This document shows positions 48,279 through 58,654 of a DNA stretch of 64,000 nucleotides, one piece after another (the stretch's first letter is position 1; every line of letters starts with the position of its first letter). The notes beneath the pieces are model-generated. The model had not been told where the DNA came from. It made no database searches and saw only the letters and a program-made list of their open reading frames with translations. The DNA lies in assembly GCA_014871385.1 (NCBI GenBank), contig CM026429.1:14619979-14683978 (forward strand), given 5' to 3'. The translations under genes were made by a program, and so were the position numbers. This stretch comes from Ceratodon purpureus (lineage: Eukaryota; Streptophyta; Bryopsida; Pseudoditrichales; Ditrichaceae).

Positions 48279-51067
48279 ATGGCAGACCTCAAGCTTTCGC
48301 AGCCGCTGCCCGAGGGGAGTAGCAGGGGAGGGTCGTTGGAGAAGCTGGGGTCTGATCTAGCTAGGTTGCTGATTCGTGTGCCGGATGAGGATTACAGTGA
48401 TCTCACTGTTATTGCCGGTGGGAAGAAAGTGCCGGTTCATAGGTGCATTTTGGCAGCTCGGTGCCCCGGGTTGCGGAAGGTGTTGAAGGAGATCGAGCAG
48501 AGTGGGAATTCGAAGTTGGAGCTGGAGTTGGATTCGATTGTGAAGAATGGGAAGATAGGGCCGGAAGCTTTTGTCGCTGTGATGGGGTATGTTTATGGTG
48601 GAAAATTGGAACCCTGGCCGGTCGCCATTCCATGCCACGATAATTCATGTTCTCACTCAACCTGCCGCCCAGCTATTGACTATGTTTTGGAGATTCTTTG
48701 TGCTGCTCAACTCTTTAATTTACCGGAAGTCAAGATTCTTGCAGAGGTATGGATTTCCTGAGCACTTGTTGTCATCGTTTTTCGCATTTTAGATCCTGCG
48801 TTTTCTTCAGGACTGCTCTGTGTGTGGAAAAATTCTCCAAGTGAATGTTTCCACTTGGAACTCTAGGTTTTAGCCTGTTCAGATTAGGGTGGTCCGAAAT
48901 AGGGTTGTCTAGTCACTCTAGCCACAAAGCTTATGACATTTGACACATATTGCAATTAAGAACACTTCTGGGGCTCAAGGTTTTTCTTTCTTTCTTTCGC
49001 GCAATTAACAACTGGACTCTAGCATCCAATTGCTAATTGTGGATTCTGTATAGATGGGATACTCTGGTTCTCTTTGTGTATGACGAGCGTGATAAATATG
49101 TTTGAGTATTAATGCCAAGTAAACGTTCTGCAGCAACATCTTATTGAATACATGAAGAAGTTTCAAGTGGATGACATGCTGCGTATTCATCACTCAACTT
49201 CTACCACTAAATGCACCCAGTTGCAATCGGCATGCTTAACAGCATTAGCCTCTTCAAAACTCGATAATCTAACACTAGAGAAACAGTTTTTTGGGGTAAT
49301 TCTGGAGCGAGTGAAAAAGTTGCGAGTGGAGTTTGGAAATCACCTCTCTCATCTGGCCCCATTACAGGAGATGCAATGCAAACGAATACACAGGCACGTT
49401 TGTTTTTTGGTCATTGATACATAACTGTCTAGAGTTCATAATTATTGTTTTCTTATTTTCCCTCTGCACCTCCAAGGACTTTCCCTAAACAATGCTTGTT
49501 TGTGAGCAGGGCACTTGACTCGGATGATGTAGAATTGGTGCGGATGCTGGTGGATGAGAAAAAGTTAAATTTGGATCAAGCACATGGGCTTCATTATGCT
49601 GCCGCATACTGCCATCCTAGAACTTTGGCTCACTTGCTGGATCTGAATCTTGCAGGTGAAATTTACTACCTAACTATGACGGGGATTAATTGACAGTTTG
49701 ACGATGCTTTTTAAAAATTGTTCATAGTTGCAATCAGTGGCATCATATGATCTCGCTATACAGGCCTTGTTTAGTCAAATTGGATTAATAACCTCTGCTT
49801 TCTTCAGATCTAAATGGACGCAATGAGAGAGGTATGACAGTTCTTCACGTGGCTGCTTGGAGGCAAGAGCCACAGGCAATTGCAAAGCTTCTCGAAAAGG
49901 GTGTACAGGTGAAGCTCCGGACGTTGGATAACCAAACGGCTCTTGACATCTCGAGGCGGCTGGTTAGGAAAACAAATATGGATAGGGAGGAAGACGAAAA
50001 CGAGCGCATTTGTATTACTATCCTGGAACAAGCTGAAAAGAAGCACACACTAGTTGTCCCAAAATCTGCTGCAGATATGCTTTCATTGCCAGCTACTGAG
50101 GAGGAGCTTATGTCGCAATTGCTTTATCTTGAGAATCGAGGTAAAACTTTCTGCTCAAGTGTTTTGAGATCTCGTTTTTTACGAGTGGCCGGGAGAATGC
50201 AAGAGAGATTGCAAGTGAAGGCATGTCCGTGGCATAGTTGCTAACGTGGGTACTCGTCGTACCTTTATTTTTGCAGTGGCATTAGCGAGGTTGCTTTATC
50301 CTCGAGAAGCAGATATTGTAATGGGTATCTCCCATCTGGAAACATACGCTGCATTTACAGGGGATAACAACATGTCAAACCATTCCGGAGCAGGAATTGC
50401 AAGTAGAAAGAGGAAACCGTCTGTAGACCTAAACGAAGTGCCAACAACTACATTGGCAGGTCTGGTTGGTGCCGCTGCAGCAGAACAGTCCAAAGAAGCT
50501 CGGTTAGAATTGTTGCGACAGAGGTGTGATGCTCTTCGGCATGCTGGTGAGTTTCTTTCCTCTTATCATTGGGATTCTTCATTCTCTGGAGCCTGTAATT
50601 TTGACAGTTTAACTGAAAAATTGTTCTGAATTAGGAGTAGTTTAAACGAATTATTTGTAGAGGATCTTCCTTTTAACTGTGCCTTTTTCCTTTTCATACC
50701 ATGCTATCATACCTATGGAAGGTGTTGAAATATTTTCTGTTCACTTATCCTGTGGTGTGTTAACTGTATAGTTGAAATGGGACGGAGATGTTTTCCATGC
50801 TACTCGGGAGTCATCGACAAGTATGTACTCGATGACGAGTACGTTGAGCCTAATGACGAGGGCAACATTGAGGAGCAGCTGCTGAAAAAGAGACATTTTG
50901 CAGAACTGAAGGGTATACTGCAGGATTCTTTTCCGAAAGCCAAGGTTGAAGAACACAAGAAGATGGAATTGCAGAAGAGAACACTCTCACAAGATTGTCC
51001 TCAACCTTCAACATCTTCATCCACATCGACTTCGAGAGGTACGAGCAGTAGTATGGTGACGAAGTGA
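48279..51067 (+). CDS. NPR1: NPR1/NPR3/NPR4-like BTB-ankyrin salicylate-signalling regulator
   Basis: Transcriptional co-regulator of salicylate defence signalling, working with TGA bZIP factors and, for some members, as a CUL3 substrate adaptor. Exons: 48279-48746, 49134-49393, 49510-49655, 49808-50140, 50277-50546, 50772-51067; total 1773 bp, 590 aa, close to Arabidopsis NPR1 (593). The BTB domain includes YSDLTVIAGGKKVPVHRCIL. A C2HC zinc motif has Cys119, Cys124, His126, Cys129. The KRIHRALDSDDVELVRML start of the ankyrin region spans the exon 2/3 junction. The salicylate-binding C-terminal region contains VALARLLYPREAD (Arg407) and the repression motif VDLNEVP (452-458), then GRRCFPC and a Ser-rich tail. 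Intron 2 uses a GC donor (AG then GCACGT). The start is the ATG after a GC-rich leader; an earlier one is not excluded. One early-diverging gene probably precedes the NPR1 versus NPR3/4 split. Confidence 0.93.
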
Positions 51068-52284
51068 TAGATTTCATTTAGTAGTTTTCCGAGTTCCAGA
51101 GTGCCTTTATATTTACCAGGGAAAATAACCGAAGGAGTGAAGACATGAAGTATCACGAAGAGCAGGATACTGATTTTTTGGGACCCTCCACTTCCAATCA
51201 GTGAAGGGCCCTGCAATCCCCAGGATATTTCAGGCTTAAGAGTGAGGAGGCAAAAAGAATCTGGTACATTGAACAGTCTTGGAGTTCAGTGTTCCGTGTT
51301 TCAGTAACATTTTTGGTCAGGTTTTTAGACATGCGGAGCTTGTACATTAGATGACAAATGTCATTTGTAATATATCCGAATTAAGAGTGGTTTTTTTTAA
51401 TTTTGAATACACCGAGTTGTTTGTGTACGTGTAGAAGCCTAAGTGCAACTTGGTCTGCAGATTTTGAAGTCATCCTGAATCCTCGTAAGCTACCTTCCTG
51501 TGTACTCAGGAACACATTCTCACAATCGTATGAAGTCTTTGACGTTGTTGCTTGTGGAAACACTGATTAAGTGGTTGGATTGCGAAAATGGTGATCAAAC
51601 AAAGCTATGAGAAGATACTAAGCTAGAGTTTCTGGTTCTCCAATTCCATCCCTTTAATTGGACTTTGATTCTCAAAGATGAGAGTTTGCACACCATACAA
51701 AAAAGGCTAAGTTGCGTTTGTCAGGGATGCTTTGTGCAGCTCATGTGTCATGATCCTGACAGAAGCCACAACAAGATTTGGAATCTTGAGCCTATGAGGC
51801 CGCCACCACTGCTATGTTCCGGCACTGTCATGCCTTCAAAATGGGATCAATCATGCTCCTGCTAATAAAGAGTGGCTCGTATCGTTTCACATGGAACATG
51901 TCCCTCCTCATGTTTTGTGATCCAGGTGGACAAGGCAATATTAGACTTACAACTACAAGTCGGAAGCTGGGACATTCAAGTAATCAAAGAAGAGGCCACC
52001 TTGTCTTGCTTGGATCTAGTCTCAGGCAACTGCTTACACAATCGGACCTCAGTTTATCCAACAGCCTAGTTTTGTGACAATGACTTGCCTTAGAATTCTC
52101 CCTTGTTCTAGGGTCGAATTGACCTCTTTGCTTGGGACCTGAGAAGGTGCCAATGATCAGAAGAAATCCCTTTCATGAGTTGTACTATCGAGTACCAAGC
52201 AAGGACGAAACCACCTGCAGAAGAGACACAGTGAACATTGTCAATTTAGCTGAGTGAAAGTGGGGTCACTGGTAGCAGAAGTGA

Positions 52285-52431
52285 CGTTCCTGACCGGCCT
52301 TAGAGGTGCTCATGAGTCAGGTTAGTCACAACCGATAAAAAATTTATTAATTTAAACCATAATTTTACTAATTTATTTTGTCTGTTGTGACTAACCTGAC
52401 TCATAAGCGCCTCCAACGGCAGTCAGGAACG
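52285..52431. mobile_element. Foldback element with about 48-bp arms
   Basis: The left arm starts CGTTCCTGACCGGCCTTAGA and the right arm is its diverged complement ending GTCAGGAACG. Inner blocks such as TGAGTCAGGTTAGTCACAAC match exactly. The loop is AT-rich. No target duplication is evident, so the superfamily is undecided. Confidence 0.65.
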
Positions 52432-53205
52432 ATGGGTTTCCTTCCACTGGGTGGAGTACTCCTCTCGTACAAATTCAAATGGAAGCGTATATGGAAAAAA
52501 GTCCAGAACCCGCAACAAGGCGGGGTTCTTTTGAATCATTTGGCAGCGAGGTGTTGCGGTAAATGAATCAAAGCTTCCGTTGCTGAACCGTACCCAGTTT
52601 GTGCAAACGGGCCCAAAGAGTCAGCTCTATATTGTTTTAGAGCATGGAATGCACAAATCCTAAATAAGATAGGTGTGGAAAATTCCATTATTGAGCCATG
52701 GTTTCAATTTAATTAGCTCGTTGTTTTATTGACAAGCTTAGAATTTTGATCACTTACTTATTTCAACGTTCACCTTCTAATTATGCCAAAATGTCAAGGC
52801 AGAGTCACAATTTTAAAAACTTGTCCCAAAGCTCAAATTCGTAGTGCCAAGATATAAAGTGGAGATAATCCATTTTAGAACTTTTCTATCTTTTATTCTT
52901 GGTCACTTATTTTATACAGCATTGCCATTATTAGTTGGATCATTGATTGCCATTGGTTGCCACTTAGGCCTAGTTTACATTGTGGTAGAGAAGTCCAATG
53001 GTCATAAATTTCAAGGAAATGGAGCAATTCGATTGGTTGAAAATGAAATTAGTGTCTGATTGGGGGCCTATACCAAGGCTAAAACACCTCTAATCAAAAA
53101 ATTAAGCATAAAATGAAAAAGTGATATAAATGCCAATATGATAGTACATTTTGTAAAAAGGGTTTATTAGAGGTCACGTCTTTTAACCAACATCCTCAAA
53201 GCTTT

Positions 53206-53270
53206 GGACAAGAAATTTGGCCTCTCAAGAATTTCAATTGGACAAGAAATTTGGCCTCTCAAGAATTTCA
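53206..53270. repeat. 34-bp tandem duplication
   Basis: GGACAAGAAATTTGGCCTCT plus CAAGAATTTCAA is present twice in direct tandem, nearly unchanged, just left of TTAA element 5. Confidence 0.85.
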
Positions 53271-53341
53271 ACTTCATTAAAAATTCCCTCTAAAAATTTC
53301 ATATTTTCAAGTCCTATCACGTATTGTCTTCCTTTATTTAA

Positions 53342-54158
53342 CCCCTAAAGTTCTGAGGGTATTTTTCAAAGCAAGGTGGATTTTGCAAACTTGGAGTCTT
53401 AATTAGTACTTCTAACCGTAAGATCTTGTAGTTAACTTCTATGTTTACATGTCCACCAAATTTCACACACTCATTCCTCACCAATCGCAAGATCATAACG
53501 TTCAAAAATGAAAAACAAGTTTTTTTCCTGCGCAAAAAGGGGACAGCAGAGTTTCGAAGGCCCAAAAAACCATTTTTAAAAGTAGATATGGAATGAGTCT
53601 CTCCAGATTCTTGTTTCTATGTGAGTTAGGTACATGTCACAAAAAATATCATATTCAAAAAAGTTGTGTAAGGTGGCCAAAAAAATCATTTTCCGCTAGG
53701 AGGTAAGGCAGTATGCTGAAATTCATAAACAAAGGCCATTTATTGACAATAAAAATAGCATATGAAAAATTCCTGAATTGAAAATCCAAACAGTGGGAAC
53801 ATGTTCCACTACCTTCTCTGTACATGGAATTTTTTTATTTTTTAAAAATATCAAAATCTCAATTTTTGGTGGAATTTCAAAGTTTTGTCTTTTGGCAGAT
53901 TTTGGCAATTTTGGGCAGTTTTGGGCAGAATTTGCTGCATTCACAGAGGCTGTGAGCTTGCCCAAAGTTTGGCTGAAATCTTTAAAACGCTCTAATTCAT
54001 AAACCGTGAGTCCAAATGTTGCGTGTAGCAACTTTTTGGAAAGTTACCGTCCACATCTACCACCCAAAAAAGTCTCTAAAATTAAAAAATAAAATGAACC
54101 GACAGTGGCCTGACCAGAACCACAAAGAGCCATTTTGGCTCTCTTAGAACTTTAGAGG
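53342..54158. mobile_element. piggyBac-like MITE 5, TTAA type
   Basis: TTAA on both sides (53338-53341 and 54159-54162). Inverted ends are CCCCTAAAGTTCTGAG and CCTCTAAAGTTCTAAG. The family motif AACCGTAAGATCT lies at 53414-53426. The body is 817 bp without a transposase. Confidence 0.75.
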
Positions 54159-54448
54159 TTAATGTGATTCATTTTCAAGGTCCTTGAATTACTTTTTGGT
54201 TTTCTAACTCTCCTTTCTTTACTACCTAATGTACTATCATTTCATGTCTTAAAGGTCATACTTAAACCTTGACAATAAACATGGCCTTTGTCTTAATAAC
54301 GAGGCATGCCTCCGTTTCTCTTTCCCTTTTTGATTTTAATTTTAAATAACATAGAAGTTCCCTATTGTAGTAATTTTGATATCTTGAATGAATCCAAAGA
54401 CTCCAAATTAGTATAGGTCCCACTCAGTTAATTTTAGAGTGTTTATCC

Positions 54449-54449
<1 letters not shown>

Positions 54450-54482
<33 letters not shown>

Positions 54483-54600
54483 CATAATGGAAATAATAAC
54501 AAAGGGTTTTTGCCCCTCCAAGAGGTGCCCTCCTTGGGGGCCCTTGTCGTTAAGACAATGGCGAGGTTCATTGCTAGGATAACCTAAATGCTATTTCCAA
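54450..54600 (-). repeat. Possible retroposon 3' end with poly(A) tail
   Basis: A run of 33 T on the plus strand directly precedes a GC-richer segment (CCCCTCCAAGAGGTGCCCTC and GGGGGCCC). On the minus strand this reads as unique sequence ending in a long A-tail, as in LINE or SINE insertions. No ORF or target duplication was identified. Confidence 0.35.
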
Positions 54601-54892
54601 GGTTTTCCAAACATTTTAAGACTATTTGAGTTGTCCTTTAAATTAAGTTATTCTATAAACATCTCCTTTAAGCATTTATAAAACATGTATTCAAATACCT
54701 TATGTATTTCCTAATATTTTCCCATCAAATCCGGCATTCCATTCTTTACCTCAAATAACCATACCCGTGCAAAAATTCTTGACCCACCGGTGCACTTCTC
54801 CGTCTAGCGGCCCTTACTAAATACAAATGCGGTCTCCCCCCTCGCCTCAAAAACATAAAATAAATAATGAAACCTCAACACCGAGTAATTTC

Positions 54893-55036
54893 TAGTGTTG
54901 GTCTGTTATGGCATCTTCTACAGTGAAATGAATTAATCAGAGTCATTATGAGAAGTCGTGGACCTCAAACGGGTATTTAGAATGAACCACTGTCCAAAGT
55001 TTCACTGTAGAAAGATGCTATAACAGACCAACACTG
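54893..55036. mobile_element. hAT-type MITE, 144 bp, with exact 8-bp target duplication
   Basis: Ends TAGTGTTGGTCTGTTAT and, on the complement, CAGTGTTGGTCTGTTAT continue inward as an inverted repeat of about 35 bp. The 8-bp sequence GTAATTTC is present on both sides (54885-54892 and 55037-55044). YAGTG ends and an 8-bp duplication define the hAT superfamily. The intact duplication implies a fairly recent insertion. Confidence 0.88.
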
Positions 55037-55983
55037 GTAATTTCTAAGAAAACAAATACAGAATGAATGTCCGGCAAATCTCCGGCAATTAATCACATGT
55101 AAAATCTACAGCAGCAAAAAAAACAATCTAATTCCGCAGACCTGTCGTGCACGGGCTGGCTGGCGGTCAAGTAGGCATGACGGTGCTCCCAACTATTCCT
55201 GGACGCATCGCAGAGCGCCGATGCAATTACGCAATTACCTCACACACACTGCTCGACACGGCCGCAGCTTTCCACGATCCGAAATAGCTTCAACTGCTTT
55301 TGGACCCTCGGCTGACCACCCGGCCCAAGCGTCTTGACCTGTTGGTGCAGATCAAGTGCTCTAGCATGACATGTCAGCGCGTGGAACTTTAAAAACGAAA
55401 TCAATTCATGAATGCTAGAGATGGTGGAAGTTATCGAGGAACAGTTTGTTGATTATTCTGCGGTGTGACTTTCGGTTGCAGCTCTTCGGGTCATGAGTGA
55501 GTCTAATGTTGTGTACTGATCAGTTTGGGGTGGTCACTGTGGTGGTACTGTATATACTAGGTGTTCGAATTAAATTAATGTGGTTGTGCACAGGGGATGT
55601 GATACTGTAACTTGGATTGATGCTCGTGTTTAGATTGACGTCGAGATCGCTCGGAGCAAAATAATGTTTTTGTTACAGCCCAACTTGGGACTCATGTCTC
55701 GAGATTCGAAAGCTTTCGGTTTGGTGTTGCGGCGGAACAGTTATACTGCGTGTGGGTTCAACTGTTGGGTGATGACGGAATTCAGGAGGTGGTCGCTGGT
55801 GGTTCCAGTAGATATAGAACGTGGGGACCGACTCTAGTATTAGGTTTTGTTTGAACGTTGATGTTCCATGTACTGTGCAGTACATCGAGAATCCGTTTGC
55901 CTTCGACCTGGTGAAGGAAACTTGGGTAACGTTATTGGCTTGATGCCGGCGAGCTGCTAGTATTGCTGCCAGGTGAATCGAAA

Positions 55984-58654
55984 ATGGCGTCAGGGTTGTT
56001 CATGAGGAATGACTCTTCCAATTCCCGACCGTTTGGGGGATTCGTGAGGAGTGAATCCTCTTTGAGCTCCAAGTCGTCGTTGGGAGGATCTAGGCGCGCC
56101 ATCATCGGTGCAATGGTGTTGAGCAGTTGCGTCGTGATTCTGCTGCAGCATGCGTGGTACGCTCACGAACTGGTTACCGGAGTGAGTGTGGAGCAGTTTA
56201 ATTCGGACCCTCGCACGGAGGAGACTTTTGAGGTAGTCGCACCTCTGTCACTGCTCCAGGAACACCTTCGCAGTCACGATGTGGGCCTTGAAGCCTCTAG
56301 CTCAGGTACTATATACGATCTGCTCCATTGATGGATCCATTTCCACGTTGAAATGAATGGATTGTTTTTCAACGCAGTCAGTTGGACCAGTTAGTAGTTA
56401 GTTCACCTTTGCATTTGTTATTGCTTCAGAATTAGGGTTGAAAGATGGATCTCCAACAACGGAGACTATGGGTGAGGTGAAAGATGGAGTCGGGATCGGA
56501 GAAGAACTAGAACCCGTCGATTCGGAAGAAGCTGCTGCTGCAAACACCACTAAAAGCTCGAATTCAAAGGCAGGTGACGTCGCGGAAGCAGAAGGCACTG
56601 CATTGAATGTGCCAAACAAGCTAGTAGCTGAGGAAACAGGGCAGAAGGAGGAACCTGAAGAAGTTGTAACGATTCGAGGCAACGAGGTTTCTGCTTTTGC
56701 TACTGTCGAGCTCAAGCAGGACTTCAAAAATTATACCGTCGTGGTCGAGAGACAAGAGAAGGAAGCTGTGTCGAATGACGTTGCTGACCCTGTCGACCGC
56801 AAGGAGGGTAGTAGTGCTCTCGAGGTCGAGAGAGAAGAGATTGAGGAAGTCATCCCGAGAGCTATCCCCAGGACGTGGGAACCGACGAAGAATTGTGCAA
56901 CGGCCGAGGAGATGGGAGCTGCAACGGTGGGGAACACTAGAGCTGCCAGCCTTCGATTGCGAGCCGTGATTCAACGTTGGATCGTTAAGCACGGCGCACA
57001 ACGAGTTAGGAATCTGCCTGCGAAGAAGTTTTGTCGAGAAAGGTTTGTGCTAGGACAAGCGCTGGAGGATGGATTTGGGAATAATATGTACAAGGTGCTT
57101 ACAGCAGCTGGTCTCGCTGTGATGCTCGACCGCTCTCTCATTATAGGTACGTATCTCTCGCACGATGATTCAAGGACTGTTGTGAAAGTAAGAGGATCGA
57201 AGTCAATTCAATTGAATTCTGTTTCTCTTTGTAGTGCTACTGCTCGATCGACTGGTGATAGATTATTGTTGGTTCTGCAGCGGAGCGCTTGTGGATGCGT
57301 CCGAAGTGGGAGGTCCATCCCAAAAAAATGCCAAAGCCAGCGTTCGGGGATTACTTGGACTTTTCCAATGAAACATTCACAGTGCGAGAGGTTCGCAAGC
57401 TCTGGGCGATTCACGGGTGCGAGAAGAACTACAACATTTCTCTCACCGTGCACACTGATACTCTCGACGCTGGATTTTGCCAGACACGGTGCACTTGTGA
57501 TGATTGGACCACTCTCACCGTGCCTGTGTTCGAGTTCAAGGGCGCCACTGGGGCAGGAGCAATCCAGTTACTCTTAAAGAATGCGCATCCCGCCATGCGG
57601 GCCGCAGCTGTGAAGCTCTTGGGTAACCCTGCGGTACCTGACTCTCGACCCAACACATTCGGGGAGCTTTTCCGCGCCTTCATAGCGCCCAACGGTGACA
57701 TCCAAGCAGCTGTGCAGTGGGCGTTGAAGGACGGACCTGACCCTGACATTACCTTGCATCTGCGAATGCTGCATAGCAAAATGCTGGCGGGGCCAGAAGC
57801 TGCGGGATCTTGCATCAACCGCATCAGACAAGCAATCTCTCTAAAACATCCTTCCAGGTCAGAGCAAAATTCTATCTCTCAGGAGCTGCACTCGGCATGA
57901 AAACATAGTCTTAAACCCTCCCTAATTGCTTGTTTTGTGATGGCCATACAGGGGACGGCCGCGAGTAGTAGTGGTGACGGACACACCTTCGATTGTCCCA
58001 GAGCTCAAACATGCGCTAGGGGAGGGAGTGGAGCTCGTCCAATTCGACTACATGGAGTTCGCAAAAGGCAACATCCGGGAGGACTCCATTCTGACCCTCG
58101 AACACGGACTGCCTGCTCCCGAGCGGGTGAAGGACTGGGGAGAGATGCCGCGCTGGGTGGCCATGGTAGACTTCTTCCTGGCAGCGCGCGCGAGGACAGC
58201 CGTCGTCTCCGGCGCGTTCCGAAGAGTGAGCACCACATACGCCCAGCTCGTGGCAGCACTCGCAGCGGCGTACTCACTCGACGAGCGCGACCCGCCCCAT
58301 CGCCCCGCTTGCGTCTACTACAGCAGCTTCCAAACGCCCCTGGTCGCCACCGGATTGAAGCTCCAATCCGGGTGGGGCTTCTCATGGCGCCCCTTCGCTG
58401 GCAAGCTCGGGTGCCGCAACCAGCCCACCCAGTGCGCCAAGACTGCACTGCAGCCGTACACATGGTGGGACGCACCCTGGCAGTCGCCCATCAAGGCCGA
58501 CATCGCCATCCTGCGCACAATGACAGGACTCGACTCGGAGGGACAGGTGTCTGAGAAGGCCATGGATCAGTACTGTGCAGTTGCACAGAAAACGGAGCTC
58601 GCAACACAGACACTGGTAATTCCTAGCTACGAGCTAGCGATTGCTGCTACTTGA
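55984..58654 (+). CDS. Type II membrane protein, fucosyltransferase-like glycosyltransferase
   Basis: Probably a Golgi glycosyltransferase; acceptor unknown. Exons: 55984-56305, 56430-57146, 57281-57857, 57952-58654; total 2319 bp, 772 aa, in frame. A short basic Ser-rich cytosolic tail precedes one membrane segment at about 38-57 (AIIGAMVLSSCVVILLQHAW). A long acidic stem of about 250 residues follows (Glu/Ala/Val-rich). The luminal domain starts near 315 with GFGNNMYKVLTAAGLAVML, recalling the G-x-GN-x2-Y nucleotide-sugar pocket of FUT8/NodZ-like enzymes. DITLHLRM near residue 504 resembles their H-x-R motif. RPRVVVVTDTPSIVPEL (exon 4) resembles their ATD region. Several cysteines (TRCTCDDW) may form disulphides. 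The exact GT family cannot be fixed by eye. Confidence 0.7.

Larger units (their letters stand above)
51068..53341. other. Intergenic downstream of the NPR1-like gene
   Basis: The first few hundred bases are presumably 3' UTR. A foldback element (52285-52431) and a 34-bp tandem duplication (53206-53270) are listed separately. Short ORFs here show no family motif. Confidence 0.4.
54159..55983. other. Intergenic upstream of the glycosyltransferase-like gene
   Basis: Contains a 33-base T-run (54450-54482) and an hAT MITE (54893-55036), listed separately. No ORF is supported. The GC-richer part from about 55100 onward leads into the gene starting at 55984 and probably holds its promoter and 5' UTR. 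Confidence 0.4.

Noticed and set aside
57194-57280. Alternative acceptor near 57234 for exon 3 of the glycosyltransferase-like gene
   Set aside because: The 47-base shift would put exon 3 out of frame; the acceptor at 57279-57280 keeps it open.
57937-58554. 205-codon Arg-rich ORF overlapping the last glycosyltransferase exon
   Set aside because: Different frame of a GC-rich exon. The frame with VVVVTDTPSIVPEL fits the upstream exons and the family-like motifs.
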